A stretch of 64,000 nucleotides of DNA from contig OX104113.1 in the NCBI GenBank assembly GCA_944474755.1, positions 23,068,432 to 23,132,431 of the forward strand, read 5' to 3'. The notes beneath the pieces were generated by a model. The model saw only the letters and a program-made list of their open reading frames with translations. It was not told the origin of the DNA and ran no database searches. The stretch is from Limnoperna fortunei. Its lineage: Eukaryota; Mollusca; Bivalvia; Mytilida; Modiolidae. This document shows, piece after piece, positions 13,001-26,118 of the stretch (position 1 is the first letter of the stretch; every line of letters starts with the position of its first letter). A program made the position numbers and the translations under genes.

Positions 13001-16000
13001 TTTATGTAATTTAGCATTATAGGTGTAATGCCCCATATATGAAATTTTAAGTGAAAGACAGATTTTTTTAATAAAAAATGTTGATGTCTCGCCCGTCCGG
13101 TTACTTTTGCTCAGGCTATCCAAAAGGATAATGACCTCTGTAAGAGCAAAATTTACAAATTGGTCAAATACACAAATCCCACTTGTCAGGCACTTTTTAT
13201 GAAAGGGTACCAGAACTCATTATAGGAAAACATCTTTTCTGCAAAATATATCTTCAGGTTTTATAGTTATAGTCTGTTTCATTATCTGAAGTAAAATTTG
13301 ACTTTTTGGCCTATGGTATCATAAAAAGTGATTATTTTTGCAAAAAAGCACACTGTTTACAATTCTATAGAGTAGAGTAAGGTAGAACCTAAGGTGACAT
13401 GAAATAAAAATGTATTATTGGTATTATATAATACCTTTCAGACCAAAAATTGATTAAATAAAGGTAAACCATGATCCTATTTCATGTACCAGCACTTATT
13501 GCTAGACAGAAACATGTATCATACCTTGAAAATTGTAACTAAAGATTAAATGTATTCATTTTGTTTCTTAAAAGAAGGTTATACAGCAGTATTTTAATCA
13601 ATATGTAGTGTTTATTCATTCCTCTGGCCTCTAGGTAATTATTTGGCATGGGTAGGCATCATTTGCAATGTGTCGTTTTAATGTAAAGTCTGTGAATCTA
13701 GTATGCTTTTGGGTACTTTGAACCAATCAGTCTAGTCAGTTGCTATGTTTTCTACTTTTTCAGTGACTTGGCATGCAAAAAGGACTGAAAAGATGCCAAT
13801 GAGTCTTTTTGTATAACAATTAAATGTCAGTTTTCTTAAAACTAGTCAAAACTCTACTTTGTGCATAGTTTTATTAAAGTTTAAGCTACAGAAAAGAGAC
13901 CTCTGCTTCTCAACCTGAATTCCATTGTGGTGTATTTCTACTTAATAAGTTCATTTATACACTCATTACAGCTAAGAAAAGCTTTTTTAGTTAGTTTTTT
14001 TCTTTTGTGAAGAAAAATGTTAATTTTTATATCATACCGTCATAGCAACAGAATCGACTGTTTTCAACCCCCCCTATATTCAAATGAGCTCTCACTTGAT
14101 AAAAAGTTGCTTTTATCAGATGTGTTTCTGTTTATTTGGTAACTATTACACCAGTACTGTCATAAAAAGGTGATATTTTGACTGTTGTGCCAAAATTGTT
14201 GAACAGAAGAAAAAAATTATACCCTTACTGTCCTTATCAGTTAAAAATTGCTAAAACAAGGATTCACCACATCTTTGGAAACTGTCATAATTTTTATTTG
14301 AGTAGCAATATATTCAAACTGCATGCTTATTTTATTTACAGAATCATTAAATAACATTAAAAAAAATTTTGGTGGAAATCCGGAACTGTTGGCTTTGCTT
14401 AAAGGGGTCATTATCCTATTCATGTAATGAATTTCCGGTGCATGTCAAAAGATGGCAGGATGAAAAAATAGTCCCAATTTTCTCTTTTGTTTCTGCTTTT
14501 GCTTATAACTGCTATTGCTTAAGAGTTGGATATTTTGAAAGGTATGGCATTACTGTAGAACAAGAATATATTTTTTTCCAGTCAATGTCTTTACAGTGGA
14601 AGCACTTCCTAAAGTGTGTAATGTGGTACAATGTGACCACAACACTGAAATGAAAGTAGAAAAACCATTCTTAAACTTTAAGGTAATTTTCCAAAAAAAA
14701 ATCCGTGGACAGGTATACTTTTCTCTCCATTTTTATGTAATTTAGCATTATAGGTGTAATGCCCCATATATGAAATTTTAAGTGAAAGACAGATTTTTTT
14801 AATAAAAAATGTTGATGTCTCGCCCGTCCGGTTACTTTTGCTCAGGCTATCCAAAAGGATAATGACCTCTGTAAGAGCAAAATTTACAAATTGGTCAAAT
14901 ACACAAATCCCACTTGTCAGGCACTTTTTATGAAAGGGTACCAGAACTCATTATAGGAAAACATCTTTTCTGCAAAATATATCTTCAGGTTTTATAGTTA
15001 TAGTCTGTTTCATTATCTGAAGTAAAATTTGACTTTTTGGCCTATGGTATCATAAAAAGTGATTATTTTTGCAAAAAAGCACACTGTTTACAATTCTATA
15101 GAGTAGAGTAAGGTAGAACCTAAGGTGACATGAAATAAAAATGTATTATTGGTATTATATAATACCTTTCAGACCAAAAATTGATTAAATAAAGGTAAAC
15201 CATGATCCTATTTCATGTACCAGCACTTATTGCTAGACAGAAACATGTATCATACCTTGAAAATTGTAACTAAAGATTAAATGTATTCATTTTGTTTCTT
15301 AAAAGAAGGTTATACAGCAGTATTTTAATCAATATGTAGTGTTTATTCATTCCTCTGGCCTCTAGGTAATTATTTGGCATGGGTAGGCATCATTTGCAAT
15401 GTGTCGTTTTAATGTAAAGTCTGTGAATCTAGTATGCTTTTGGGTACTTTGAACCAATCAGTCTAGTCAGTTGCTATGTTTTCTACTTTTTCAGTGACTT
15501 GGCATGCAAAAAGGACTGAAAAGATGCCAATGAGTCTTTTTGTATAACAATTAAATGTCAGTTTTCTTAAAACTAGTCAAAACTCTACTTTGTGCATAGT
15601 TTTATTAAAGTTTAAGCTACAGAAAAGAGACCTCTGCTTCTCAACCTGAATTCCATTGTGGTGTATTTCTACTTAATAAGTTCATTTATACACTCATTAC
15701 AGCTAAGAAAAGCTTTTTTAGTTAGTTTTTTTCTTTTGTGAAGAAAAATGTTAATTTTTATATCATACCGTCATAGCAACAGAATCGACTGTTTTCAACC
15801 CCCCCTATATTCAAATGAGCTCTCACTTGATAAAAAGTTGCTTTTATCAGATGTGTTTCTGTTTATTTGGTAACTATTACACCAGTACTGTCATAAAAAG
15901 GTGATATTTTGACTGTTGTGCCAAAATTGTTGAACAGAAGAAAAAAATTATACCCTTACTGTCCTTATCAGTTAAAAATTGCTAAAACAAGGATTCACCA

Positions 16001-19000
16001 CATCTTTGGAAACTGTCATAATTTTTATTTGAGTAGCAATATATTCAAACTGCATGCTTATTTTATTTACAGAATCATTAAATAACATTAAAAAAAATTT
16101 TGGTGGAAATCCGGAACTGTTGGCTTTGCTTAAAGGGGTCATTATCCTATTCATGTAATGAATTTCCGGTGCATGTCAAAAGATGGCAGGATGAAAAAAT
16201 AGTCCCAATTTTCTCTTTTGTTTCTGCTTTTGCTTATAACTGCTATTGCTTAAGAGTTGGATATTTTGAAAGGTATGGCATTACTGTAGAACAAGAATAT
16301 ATTTTTTTCCAGTCAATGTCTTTACAGTGGAAGCACTTCCTAAAGTGTGTAATGTGGTACAATGTGACCACAACACTGAAATGAAAGTAGAAAAACCATT
16401 CTTAAACTTTAAGGTAATTTTCCAAAAAAAAATCCGTGGACAGGTATACTTTTCTCTCCATTTTTATGTAATTTAGCATTATAGGTGTAATGCCCCATAT
16501 ATGAAATTTTAAGTGAAAGACAGATTTTTTTAATAAAAAATGTTGATGTCTCGCCCGTCCGGTTACTTTTGCTCAGGCTATCCAAAAGGATAATGACCTC
16601 TGTAAGAGCAAAATTTACAAATTGGTCAAATACACAAATCCCACTTGTCAGGCACTTTTTATGAAAGGGTACCAGAACTCATTATAGGAAAACATCTTTT
16701 CTGCAAAATATATCTTCAGGTTTTATAGTTATAGTCTGTTTCATTATCTGAAGTAAAATTTGACTTTTTGGCCTATGGTATCATAAAAAGTGATTATTTT
16801 TGCAAAAAAGCACACTGTTTACAATTCTATAGAGTAGAGTAAGGTAGAACCTAAGGTGACATGAAATAAAAATGTATTATTGGTATTATATAATACCTTT
16901 CAGACCAAAAATTGATTAAATAAAGGTAAACCATGATCCTATTTCATGTACCAGCACTTATTGCTAGACAGAAACATGTATCATACCTTGAAAATTGTAA
17001 CTAAAGATTAAATGTATTCATTTTGTTTCTTAAAAGAAGGTTATACAGCAGTATTTTAATCAATATGTAGTGTTTATTCATTCCTCTGGCCTCTAGGTAA
17101 TTATTTGGCATGGGTAGGCATCATTTGCAATGTGTCGTTTTAATGTAAAGTCTGTGAATCTAGTATGCTTTTGGGTACTTTGAACCAATCAGTCTAGTCA
17201 GTTGCTATGTTTTCTACTTTTTCAGTGACTTGGCATGCAAAAAGGACTGAAAAGATGCCAATGAGTCTTTTTGTATAACAATTAAATGTCAGTTTTCTTA
17301 AAACTAGTCAAAACTCTACTTTGTGCATAGTTTTATTAAAGTTTAAGCTACAGAAAAGAGACCTCTGCTTCTCAACCTGAATTCCATTGTGGTGTATTTC
17401 TACTTAATAAGTTCATTTATACACTCATTACAGCTAAGAAAAGCTTTTTTAGTTAGTTTTTTTCTTTTGTGAAGAAAAATGTTAATTTTTATATCATACC
17501 GTCATAGCAACAGAATCGACTGTTTTCAACCCCCCCTATATTCAAATGAGCTCTCACTTGATAAAAAGTTGCTTTTATCAGATGTGTTTCTGTTTATTTG
17601 GTAACTATTACACCAGTACTGTCATAAAAAGGTGATATTTTGACTGTTGTGCCAAAATTGTTGAACAGAAGAAAAAAATTATACCCTTACTGTCCTTATC
17701 AGTTAAAAATTGCTAAAACAAGGATTCACCACATCTTTGGAAACTGTCATAATTTTTATTTGAGTAGCAATATATTCAAACTGCATGCTTATTTTATTTA
17801 CAGAATCATTAAATAACATTAAAAAAAATTTTGGTGGAAATCCGGAACTGTTGGCTTTGCTTAAAGGGGTCATTATCCTATTCATGTAATGAATTTCCGG
17901 TGCATGTCAAAAGATGGCAGGATGAAAAAATAGTCCCAATTTTCTCTTTTGTTTCTGCTTTTGCTTATAACTGCTATTGCTTAAGAGTTGGATATTTTGA
18001 AAGGTATGGCATTACTGTAGAACAAGAATATATTTTTTTCCAGTCAATGTCTTTACAGTGGAAGCACTTCCTAAAGTGTGTAATGTGGTACAATGTGACC
18101 ACAACACTGAAATGAAAGTAGAAAAACCATTCTTAAACTTTAAGGTAATTTTCCAAAAAAAAATCCGTGGACAGGTATACTTTTCTCTCCATTTTTATGT
18201 AATTTAGCATTATAGGTGTAATGCCCCATATATGAAATTTTAAGTGAAAGACAGATTTTTTTAATAAAAAATGTTGATGTCTCGCCCGTCCGGTTACTTT
18301 TGCTCAGGCTATCCAAAAGGATAATGACCTCTGTAAGAGCAAAATTTACAAATTGGTCAAATACACAAATCCCACTTGTCAGGCACTTTTTATGAAAGGG
18401 TACCAGAACTCATTATAGGAAAACATCTTTTCTGCAAAATATATCTTCAGGTTTTATAGTTATAGTCTGTTTCATTATCTGAAGTAAAATTTGACTTTTT
18501 GGCCTATGGTATCATAAAAAGTGATTATTTTTGCAAAAAAGCACACTGTTTACAATTCTATAGAGTAGAGTAAGGTAGAACCTAAGGTGACATGAAATAA
18601 AAATGTATTATTGGTATTATATAATACCTTTCAGACCAAAAATTGATTAAATAAAGGTAAACCATGATCCTATTTCATGTACCAGCACTTATTGCTAGAC
18701 AGAAACATGTATCATACCTTGAAAATTGTAACTAAAGATTAAATGTATTCATTTTGTTTCTTAAAAGAAGGTTATACAGCAGTATTTTAATCAATATGTA
18801 GTGTTTATTCATTCCTCTGGCCTCTAGGTAATTATTTGGCATGGGTAGGCATCATTTGCAATGTGTCGTTTTAATGTAAAGTCTGTGAATCTAGTATGCT
18901 TTTGGGTACTTTGAACCAATCAGTCTAGTCAGTTGCTATGTTTTCTACTTTTTCAGTGACTTGGCATGCAAAAAGGACTGAAAAGATGCCAATGAGTCTT

Positions 19001-20062
19001 TTTGTATAACAATTAAATGTCAGTTTTCTTAAAACTAGTCAAAACTCTACTTTGTGCATAGTTTTATTAAAGTTTAAGCTACAGAAAAGAGACCTCTGCT
19101 TCTCAACCTGAATTCCATTGTGGTGTATTTCTACTTAATAAGTTCATTTATACACTCATTACAGCTAAGAAAAGCTTTTTTAGTTAGTTTTTTTCTTTTG
19201 TGAAGAAAAATGTTAATTTTTATATCATACCGTCATAGCAACAGAATCGACTGTTTTCAACCCCCCCTATATTCAAATGAGCTCTCACTTGATAAAAAGT
19301 TGCTTTTATCAGATGTGTTTCTGTTTATTTGGTAACTATTACACCAGTACTGTCATAAAAAGGTGATATTTTGACTGTTGTGCCAAAATTGTTGAACAGA
19401 AGAAAAAAATTATACCCTTACTGTCCTTATCAGTTAAAAATTGCTAAAACAAGGATTCACCACATCTTTGGAAACTGTCATAATTTTTATTTGAGTAGCA
19501 ATATATTCAAACTGCATGCTTATTTTATTTACAGAATCATTAAATAACATTAAAAAAAATTTTGGTGGAAATCCGGAACTGTTGGCTTTGCTTAAAGGGG
19601 TCATTATCCTATTCATGTAATGAATTTCCGGTGCATGTCAAAAGATGGCAGGATGAAAAAATAGTCCCAATTTTCTCTTTTGTTTCTGCTTTTGCTTATA
19701 ACTGCTATTGCTTAAGAGTTGGATATTTTGAAAGGTATGGCATTACTGTAGAACAAGAATATATTTTTTTCCAGTCAATGTCTTTACAGTGGAAGCACTT
19801 CCTAAAGTGTGTAATGTGGTACAATGTGACCACAACACTGAAATGAAAGTAGAAAAACCATTCTTAAACTTTAAGGTAATTTTCCAAAAAAAAATCCGTG
19901 GACAGGTATACTTTTCTCTCCATTTTTATGTAATTTAGCATTATAGGTGTAATGCCCCATATATGAAATTTTAAGTGAAAGACAGATTTTTTTAATAAAA
20001 AATGTTGATGTCTCGCCCGTCCGGTTACTTTTGCTCAGGCTATCCAAAAGGATAATGACCTC

Positions 20063-20430
20063 ACGTGTCTGAATTGATTGTTGGATGTATAGAAATTGTA
20101 ATGTATACCAATTTTCTGTTAACATAAGAAACAGTAACCTATCAAGAATGATGTTTAGGTAAGAATGACACGTACATTCAGTATTTATACCCAGTTAATA
20201 CCCGGTCTACGGATATAACTGTGTCTAGTCTGTATGGATCCGGGTTTAAAGGAAAGGGTTGTGTTGTCTGTAAGAATTCATGACATATCACTCCTTACTT
20301 TTAACAAAAGAGTGCTATTGCTTCAACAATTTAAAGTGTACTAGACAATCCGACGTAATTAACACAAATATATTGTTGGACAACCCGGTTCCAAAATAAA
20401 TTCTGAGCTGTCCCTTCGGCTTTCGGATGC
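20063..20430. other. Unique flank of the tandem array
   Basis: Low-complexity-free AT-rich DNA between the tandem array and the first transposon. I see no open frame of note, hairpin or repeat here. Confidence 0.6.
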
Positions 20431-20888
20431 AAGTCAAATCGCCATCTACAAAAAGTCAATTTGGCTCCTGGTATTATTCAATTCAGCACCTGGTATTAGT
20501 CAGTTCGGCACCTGGGAAGAGTCAAATCGGCATCAACTTCTGCACAAAAAACTGCACCTGTTAAATTATTAATTACAGATTTAAATTTATTTTATATTTG
20601 TATAATTGACCCATTTCCAGTTTTACATGATTTATTTCCCTTTTTACTTTCAGTTAAAATAACTATGGCTATCATCACTAAAAGATTATGATATTGTAAT
20701 AAAGATTTTGCATTGTTTTTTGTGGTGCGTCTTTTTACCACAGAACACCACAGAACTCGCTAAAATCTCGTTTTTTCTTTGATAAAATTAAATGAAATAT
20801 TATTTTAAGTGTAATTATGGGATATTGTGTATAATTATGTATGAAAACCACGTATTTGTTCAACATTACGTCTCGTCGTACACGGATG

Positions 20889-21770
20889 CAGGGGCTGCTC
20901 TGGCTTCTTAAAAGCTGGCGCCAAAAATATCGCCAACTGCAATTTTCCGTCGCCAGTTTTGTAAAAGTGTCGCCATATTAGAAATCGCTAGATTACATGT
21001 ACTATATGACATGGCGAAATTGTTTAACACTATGTAGTATGTGACATATTCTGTAACGTCGGACGAAATCCAAGTTTGCCGGACTCTTAATTTACTTTTT
21101 CAAAAGTTTGGTCTCGAGCAGCCCGTACACTTATTGTATTTTAATCATGAAAAGATGTGTGAGTGATTTCTTGTTGGCAGAAAACCAAAATTTTACAGTA
21201 ATTTATTAGAAACATCTATTCCCAGTGAATGAACTTAAAACCGGAAATACTGAAAATAAAACTACGCATGTGTAAGAGTTTTCTAATTACGAAATTAAGA
21301 CGGACATCCAGTCCGGAATTCACTCAACAACGACGTCAGTTTTCATACCTGTATTTTATTAATTACATTATACAAAAAATATTACTACAAAAATATGTTT
21401 GTTTTGTTATTTTTATAAATTAATTAACAGCATCAATCGTTTTATTACACGTCTACTCAATGTGATGCAGGTAAAGCTGCTTTTCATCAGACAACTTTGT
21501 TGATTCATTTATTGCCGATTTCCGTTTAATAACTCCAAATAACACACATGTCACTGGATACTACACAATACACGTGTATTTACGACCATAGAAGCCGACA
21601 AAGGATCTTTAATGATGCAATCGCCGATTACGGATAAATTTAAAACGTGCATGCATCGTTTAACACTATAAAACCTTGGCGCCAAAAAATTCGCCAGGCG
21701 CAATATTTTGTCGCCAAATGAAAAAAAAAATCGCAATTGGCGACATTGGCGAAGCCCAGCGCGACCCCTG
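20889..21770. mobile_element. hAT-like non-autonomous transposon, 882 bp, with 5-bp target duplication
   Basis: The segment begins CAGGGGCTGCTCTGGCTTC and ends with the reverse complement of CAGGGGTCGCGCTGGGCTTC, forming imperfect terminal inverted repeats. GGATG flanks it on both sides (20884-20888 and 21771-21775). Removing the segment and one GGATG restores exactly the order seen in the sister arm near 23210, which has GAATGAAG at this point. Near each end are several TCGCCA/TGGCGA motifs (20920-20985 and 21678-21755), as expected of hAT subterminal repeats. It has no transposase frame. The CAG start suits hAT; a 5-bp duplication is within the range described for that group, but the superfamily is inferred. 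Confidence 0.75.
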
Positions 21771-22322
21771 GGATGAAGTTTTTGCTGAAAACAACGAAAT
21801 CACAGAACAAACTAAAATACCACAGAACACACTAAATAACTTAAAAAGGATAGTTCAATGATTAAATTGTGTTTATATTAACTGTTTCTTCATAAAAAAA
21901 TACATGAACACTGTTTTCAATACTATGCAACTTATTTTGTAGCATGGATGTCCGATTGTATTGTTAAAGAATGTGCAAATGTTTCCCCATTATTTAATAA
22001 AAAAAATTGTGATCTAGGGAGTGATAAACATTCTTTAAAAAAACATACATAAAGAGTGTAACGGAAAAAAATATATATATAAAAATGAATAAACAAAAAG
22101 CGAAAGACGAATTTTACATGAAGCTTATATGTCACATGCTACTAAGGTTTAACAGGTTTTTCTTGAGAAGTTGAAGAAGAAAAAATACAAAAAATGAACA
22201 TACAGACAAAACCATTATTTTGTTTGGTAATTCAAAAAGTGAGAAAAACAAACAAACAAACAAAAATCATTGAAAGTCGTTTGATTACGAACCAAAAATA
22301 TACAAAGTAGTGTTTTGGCTTA

Positions 22323-22371
22323 CACGTAAAATAGAACATTTAAATAGTATTATTCTACTATATTTTACGTG
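22323..22371. repeat. Inverted repeat, 11-bp stem
   Basis: CACGTAAAATA (22323-22333) and TATTTTACGTG (22361-22371) form a perfect 11-bp stem around a 27-base AT-rich loop, inside the inverted-arm element. It may be a small internal hairpin; no function can be assigned. Confidence 0.6.
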
Positions 22372-23612
22372 CTTGTTTTATTATTTCAATTTACAAACAA
22401 TACAACAGTCGAGCAAAATGGTAATTCTATACGAAGTTCAAATTTTACTTCTTTAATAAGTTAGAAAAAAAGCATTTCACAGTTATACATCCCTGCTGAG
22501 TTTGATCTTCATTGATGTTAATTAGTAGCACCATTCTAAATAATCCCCCATGGGTTTATTACGGGCGGTTTATAAGTGTAGTGATGGGGCCATAAATCAA
22601 TTTTGGTAAGTTTTCTCCGTGACAGCGCTTTATTAATTAACAAGCATGTTTTATTGTTTGATGACATATGATGAATTTTATTTAAAAGAAACATTAATTT
22701 TAAACAATTTATAATATTAATAAATAAGTTTTTGAACTAGGACTTCCTTGTTTTAAATTAAATTTCTCAACTAGGATGTTCTACAGTACTATAACAGATG
22801 ACTTCAAGAAGGTGGGGCTTTAAGAGAAAAAACACAAACATACACACACAGAATTCGTAATCCCCAATGAAGAACAACTGTATTCAAGTTTAATGTGGGT
22901 CGTCATGACCGTTAATCAGGAAATATTACTTTTTATATATTGTGCATAACAATAACTATATTTTTAGCATATTAACACATATAAACATTTAAAATAGCTT
23001 TTTGAATTCAATAAAGTGTTACGTAAAGTTCTGTGGTCCTGCCTTTTTCATGAAAAATGTCAACTGCTCTCTCAACAAGACATGAGGATGAACAAATCTA
23101 GGAACAAATTTGAGGTTTAAAGAGCTTATATTCGTTTTATCAATAAAAAGTATATTTTTATCGAGTTCTGTGGTGTTCTGTGCTATCGGCGTTTTCATTG
23201 AAAACTTCATTCGCGTACGACAAGACACAGCGTTGAACAAAAATGTGGTTTTCAGACATAATTATATCAAATAACCTATTATTACACATAAAATAATATT
23301 TCATTTAATTTTATCAAAGAAGAAACGATATTTTATAGAGTTCTGTGGTGTTCTGTGGTATTCTGTGGTGTTCTGTGGTACAAAGACCCACCCGTTGGAT
23401 TTATTTATACATGAAATAAATGAGATAGTATGAATATTTTTCTTAATTTGTACATGTTTAATTATTGGAATATTTAACAGATATAAAAAAAAGCTACTTT
23501 TAAGCACTTATAAAAAATAACACTAAGGCAACACCAGCAACATTTTTGCATTATCTTGACACCTGTCTTGTTTCCTTTTTTGTATAACTCATCTTTAAAT
23601 AATTACATTTTT

Positions 23613-25016
23613 GTCTCGCCTGCGACGAAAGTCGCTGGAGGCGAGACATATGTATGGGAATCCGGCGGCGGCGGCGGCGGCCGTAAACACTTGACATCTT
23701 GCTTCATATCTTTGTAAGCCCAAGCCCTAGGTCCATCAAATTTGGTCCAGAGGTAGCTTATGATGAGTACTTGCCAGTCAGTCACCTGTCACCTGACCTT
23801 GACCTCAATTTCACGGTCCAGCGACTACGTTAAAGTTTTAGGGTTACGACAGTTCCTCTGTAACTACGCATGGTAGGATGACAATATTTGGTGTATAGGT
23901 TGCTGATGACTAGTACATGACTGTCTGGTAGGTGTCACCTGACCTTGACCTCAATTTTACGGTCCAGCGACTACGTTAAAGTTTTTGGGTTACGACAGTT
24001 CCTCTGTAACTACGCATGGTAGGATGACAATATTTGGTGTATAGGTTGCTGATGACTAGTACATGACTGTCTGGTAGGTGTCACCTGACCTTGACCTCAA
24101 TTTCACGGTCCAGCGACTACGTTAAAGTTTTAGGGTTACGACAGTTCCTCTGTAACTACGCATGGTAGGATGACAATATTTGGTGTATAGGTTGCTGATG
24201 ACTAGTACATGACTGTCTGGTAGGTGTCACCTGACCTTGACCTCAATTTCACGGTCCAGCGACTACGTTAAAGTTTTTGGGTTACGACAGTTCCTCTGTA
24301 ACTACGCATGGTAGGATGACAATATTTGGTGAATAGGTTGCTGATGACTAGTACATGACTGTCTGGTAGGTGTCACCTGACCTTGACCTCAATTTCACGG
24401 TCCAGCGACTACGTTAAAGTTTTTGGGTTACGACAGTTCCTCTGTAACTACGCATGGTAGGATGACAATATTTGGTGAATAGGTTGCTGATGACTAGTAC
24501 ATGACTGTCTGGTAGGTGTCACCTGACCTTGACCTCAATTTCACGATCCAGCGACTACGTTAAAGTTTTTGGGTTACGACAGTTCCTCTGTAACTACACA
24601 TGGTAGGATGACAATATTTGGTGTATAAGTTGCTGATGACTAGTACATGACTGTCTGGTAGGTGTTACCTGACCTTGACCTCAATTTCACGGTCCAGCGA
24701 CTACGTTAAAGTTTTTGGGTTACGACAGTTCCTCTGTAACTACGCATGGTAGGATGACAATATTTGGTATATAGGTTGCTGATGAATAGTACATGACTGT
24801 CTGGTAGGTTCCACCTGACCTTGACCTCAATTTCACGGTCCAGCAACTACGTTAAAGTTTTTGGGTTACGGCTGTAACTATGCAGGGTATGGTGACAATA
24901 TTTTGTATACAGGCCGCTGCTGATATAAAATGCTATTTACGTAATGCTTATGACGAAATTTATTTTCGTTACTGATGCGGAATACAGGCGAGACGTTTTT
25001 CTGTGTCCACACTTGT
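23613..25016 (+). mobile_element. Satellite-carrying non-autonomous element, copy A (Helentron/HINE-like)
   Basis: The parts run in this order: a 35-base 5' hairpin (GTCTCGCC...GGCGAGAC with an inner GCGAC/GTCGC stem), a (CGG)n microsatellite at about 23660, a unique lead, then about 7.5 tandem copies of a 146-bp unit starting CACCTGACCTTGACCTCAAT. A 3' hairpin follows (ACGAAA...TTTCGT), then a subterminal inverted copy of the start (CAGGCGAGAC) and the tail TGTGTCCACACTTGT. It is inserted after a T run and followed by T, with no target duplication. That arrangement matches the published plan of non-autonomous Helentrons (HINE/DINE) and of tandem-repeat-bearing bivalve elements. No protein is encoded. 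Confidence 0.8.
23790..24870 (+). repeat. 146-bp tandem repeat core of element copy A
   Basis: Successive CACCTGACC landmarks lie 146 bases apart (23790, 23936 and onward). Units are nearly identical in the middle and diverge towards the 3' end, where one is truncated. The longest runs of near-identity suggest recent unequal exchange within the element. Confidence 0.92.
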
Positions 25017-26118
25017 TTATTTTGATAAGTGTGTTATTCAACACCTGGACATAGTTTTGTTTTTAATTCAACTAGCAATACATATAATTTTAGTATAATT
25101 GACTTCTAGACCCAGTCCAACACATTGAAAAGTGTGAATAAATTTGGTTTCTCATTTAATAGGGTATCAATTTCTATTATTTTCAGCAAAATTTACATTT
25201 AAGGGTGTAGAGATTTATATATTAATTCTTTTATTTTGTTGAAAAATATTTTGAAAATGTTTGGATAGCAGTTTATGATCGAAATATTACACTAAGATCA
25301 CAAAATTCACATAAACTGCATAATAAGCACTAATGCAGGGGAAGCAACTCTGGACTGGTAAATGTGCTGTTGTTTTAGTCAAAATTTATCAGCGTACATT
25401 TTAGTGTAGATTTATGCATATCAACCACAATTTAATGACAGATGGTTTAATAATTCTGCTACTATCTGCTCAAATAACAGAATTCAAATTTAAATTGGGA
25501 TTACAAGAAGGTATGTGCAAAATTTCTTCGGAAAGTCACAAATCGCCGTGACCATCATATGCACATTTTTTGTGGGGGAACTTAAGGAAATTAAGTAATA
25601 ACTCAAATTACAGTATCCACATGGAATGAATAAAATCATTCAAAACTGATTAATTTGTCTAATTTTATTAAAATTTGTGTATTAAAAGTGAAGAGATAAG
25701 AAGTCAGTGTGGTTATATTATTTATTTATGAATGAATCTAACGGTAACTGGCAATTTGGTCTAGCGAGCGCCAATGTGTACACCAGTGCAAGTAAACCTT
25801 ACCCGAGGTATCAATTAATGGAAGGTACTGTCCACAGCTTTAATCCTTTGAATTCCTTTCTTCTGATTCATATATAATTATTATAATTTTATATGTTACA
25901 TGCTTATGTTATAATTTCTTATAAATATGATATAAATAACTTGATTTTGTGATGACTTCTGCTTTGCTTTCATCTTGCTGGTTGCATTTAATATATTGAT
26001 AAAATTGCATGTTTTTTTTAAGGATATGAATATATACATTGTTTTTTTTTTTTTTAAACTTGTCTTTTTAATTGAATATTATAATATATTAAGAAAAAAA
26101 TAGTTAATATAAATAAAG
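25017..26118. other. AT-rich interval, no gene seen
   Basis: This lies between element copy A and the right motif array of the composite element. It contains a T14 run near 26042 and scattered AT stretches, but no frame, hairpin or repeat that I can support. Confidence 0.5.

Larger units (their letters stand above)
1..20062. repeat. 1731-bp tandem array (satellite or segmental tandem duplication), about 11.6 copies
   Basis: The sequence starting AAACTCTACTTTGTGCATAG recurs at 1, 1732, 3463 and so on every 1731 bases up to 19042; the twelfth copy stops at 20062, where the sequence changes after GATAATGACCTC. The spacing never changes, even across a C7 run and several A/T runs, and I saw no substitution between copies wherever I compared them. 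The left end lies outside the window. The unit is AT-rich. Two overlapping open frames (60 codons on minus, 94 on plus) recur in each copy but look like chance frames. Either the array is very recent or homogenised, or the assembly has repeated one unit. The unit holds no transposase, TIR pair at its ends or LTR that I can see. Confidence 0.97.
20724..23393. mobile_element. Inverted-arm element with ACCACAGAACA repeats at both ends
   Basis: The left arm (20724-20888, continuing at 21776-21850) and the right arm (about 23100-23393) are reverse complements over about 165 bases or more. Both start GGTG-GTCTTT-TACCACAGAA and share TTTGATAAAATTAAATGAAA. The outer ends contain two (left) or four (right) copies of an ACCACAGAACA-like 11-mer, some reading ACCACAGAATA. 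A further ACCACAGAA cluster lies inside each arm. The arms differ by scattered substitutions, so they are old. The middle (21850-23100) has no convincing gene. The left arm is split by the hAT-like insertion at 20889-21770. This is probably a non-autonomous DNA transposon with long terminal inverted repeats. Confidence 0.65.

Noticed and set aside
1..20062. rDNA or histone-type functional gene array
   Set aside because: No rRNA, 5S, snRNA or histone sequence is seen in the unit.
19871..20125. 84-codon minus frame
   Set aside because: It crosses the junction between the array and unique DNA, so it is a product of the boundary.
23613..25016. LTR retrotransposon or endogenous virus
   Set aside because: No long terminal repeats, primer-binding site, polypurine tract or polymerase frame occurs in this or any other element of the window.
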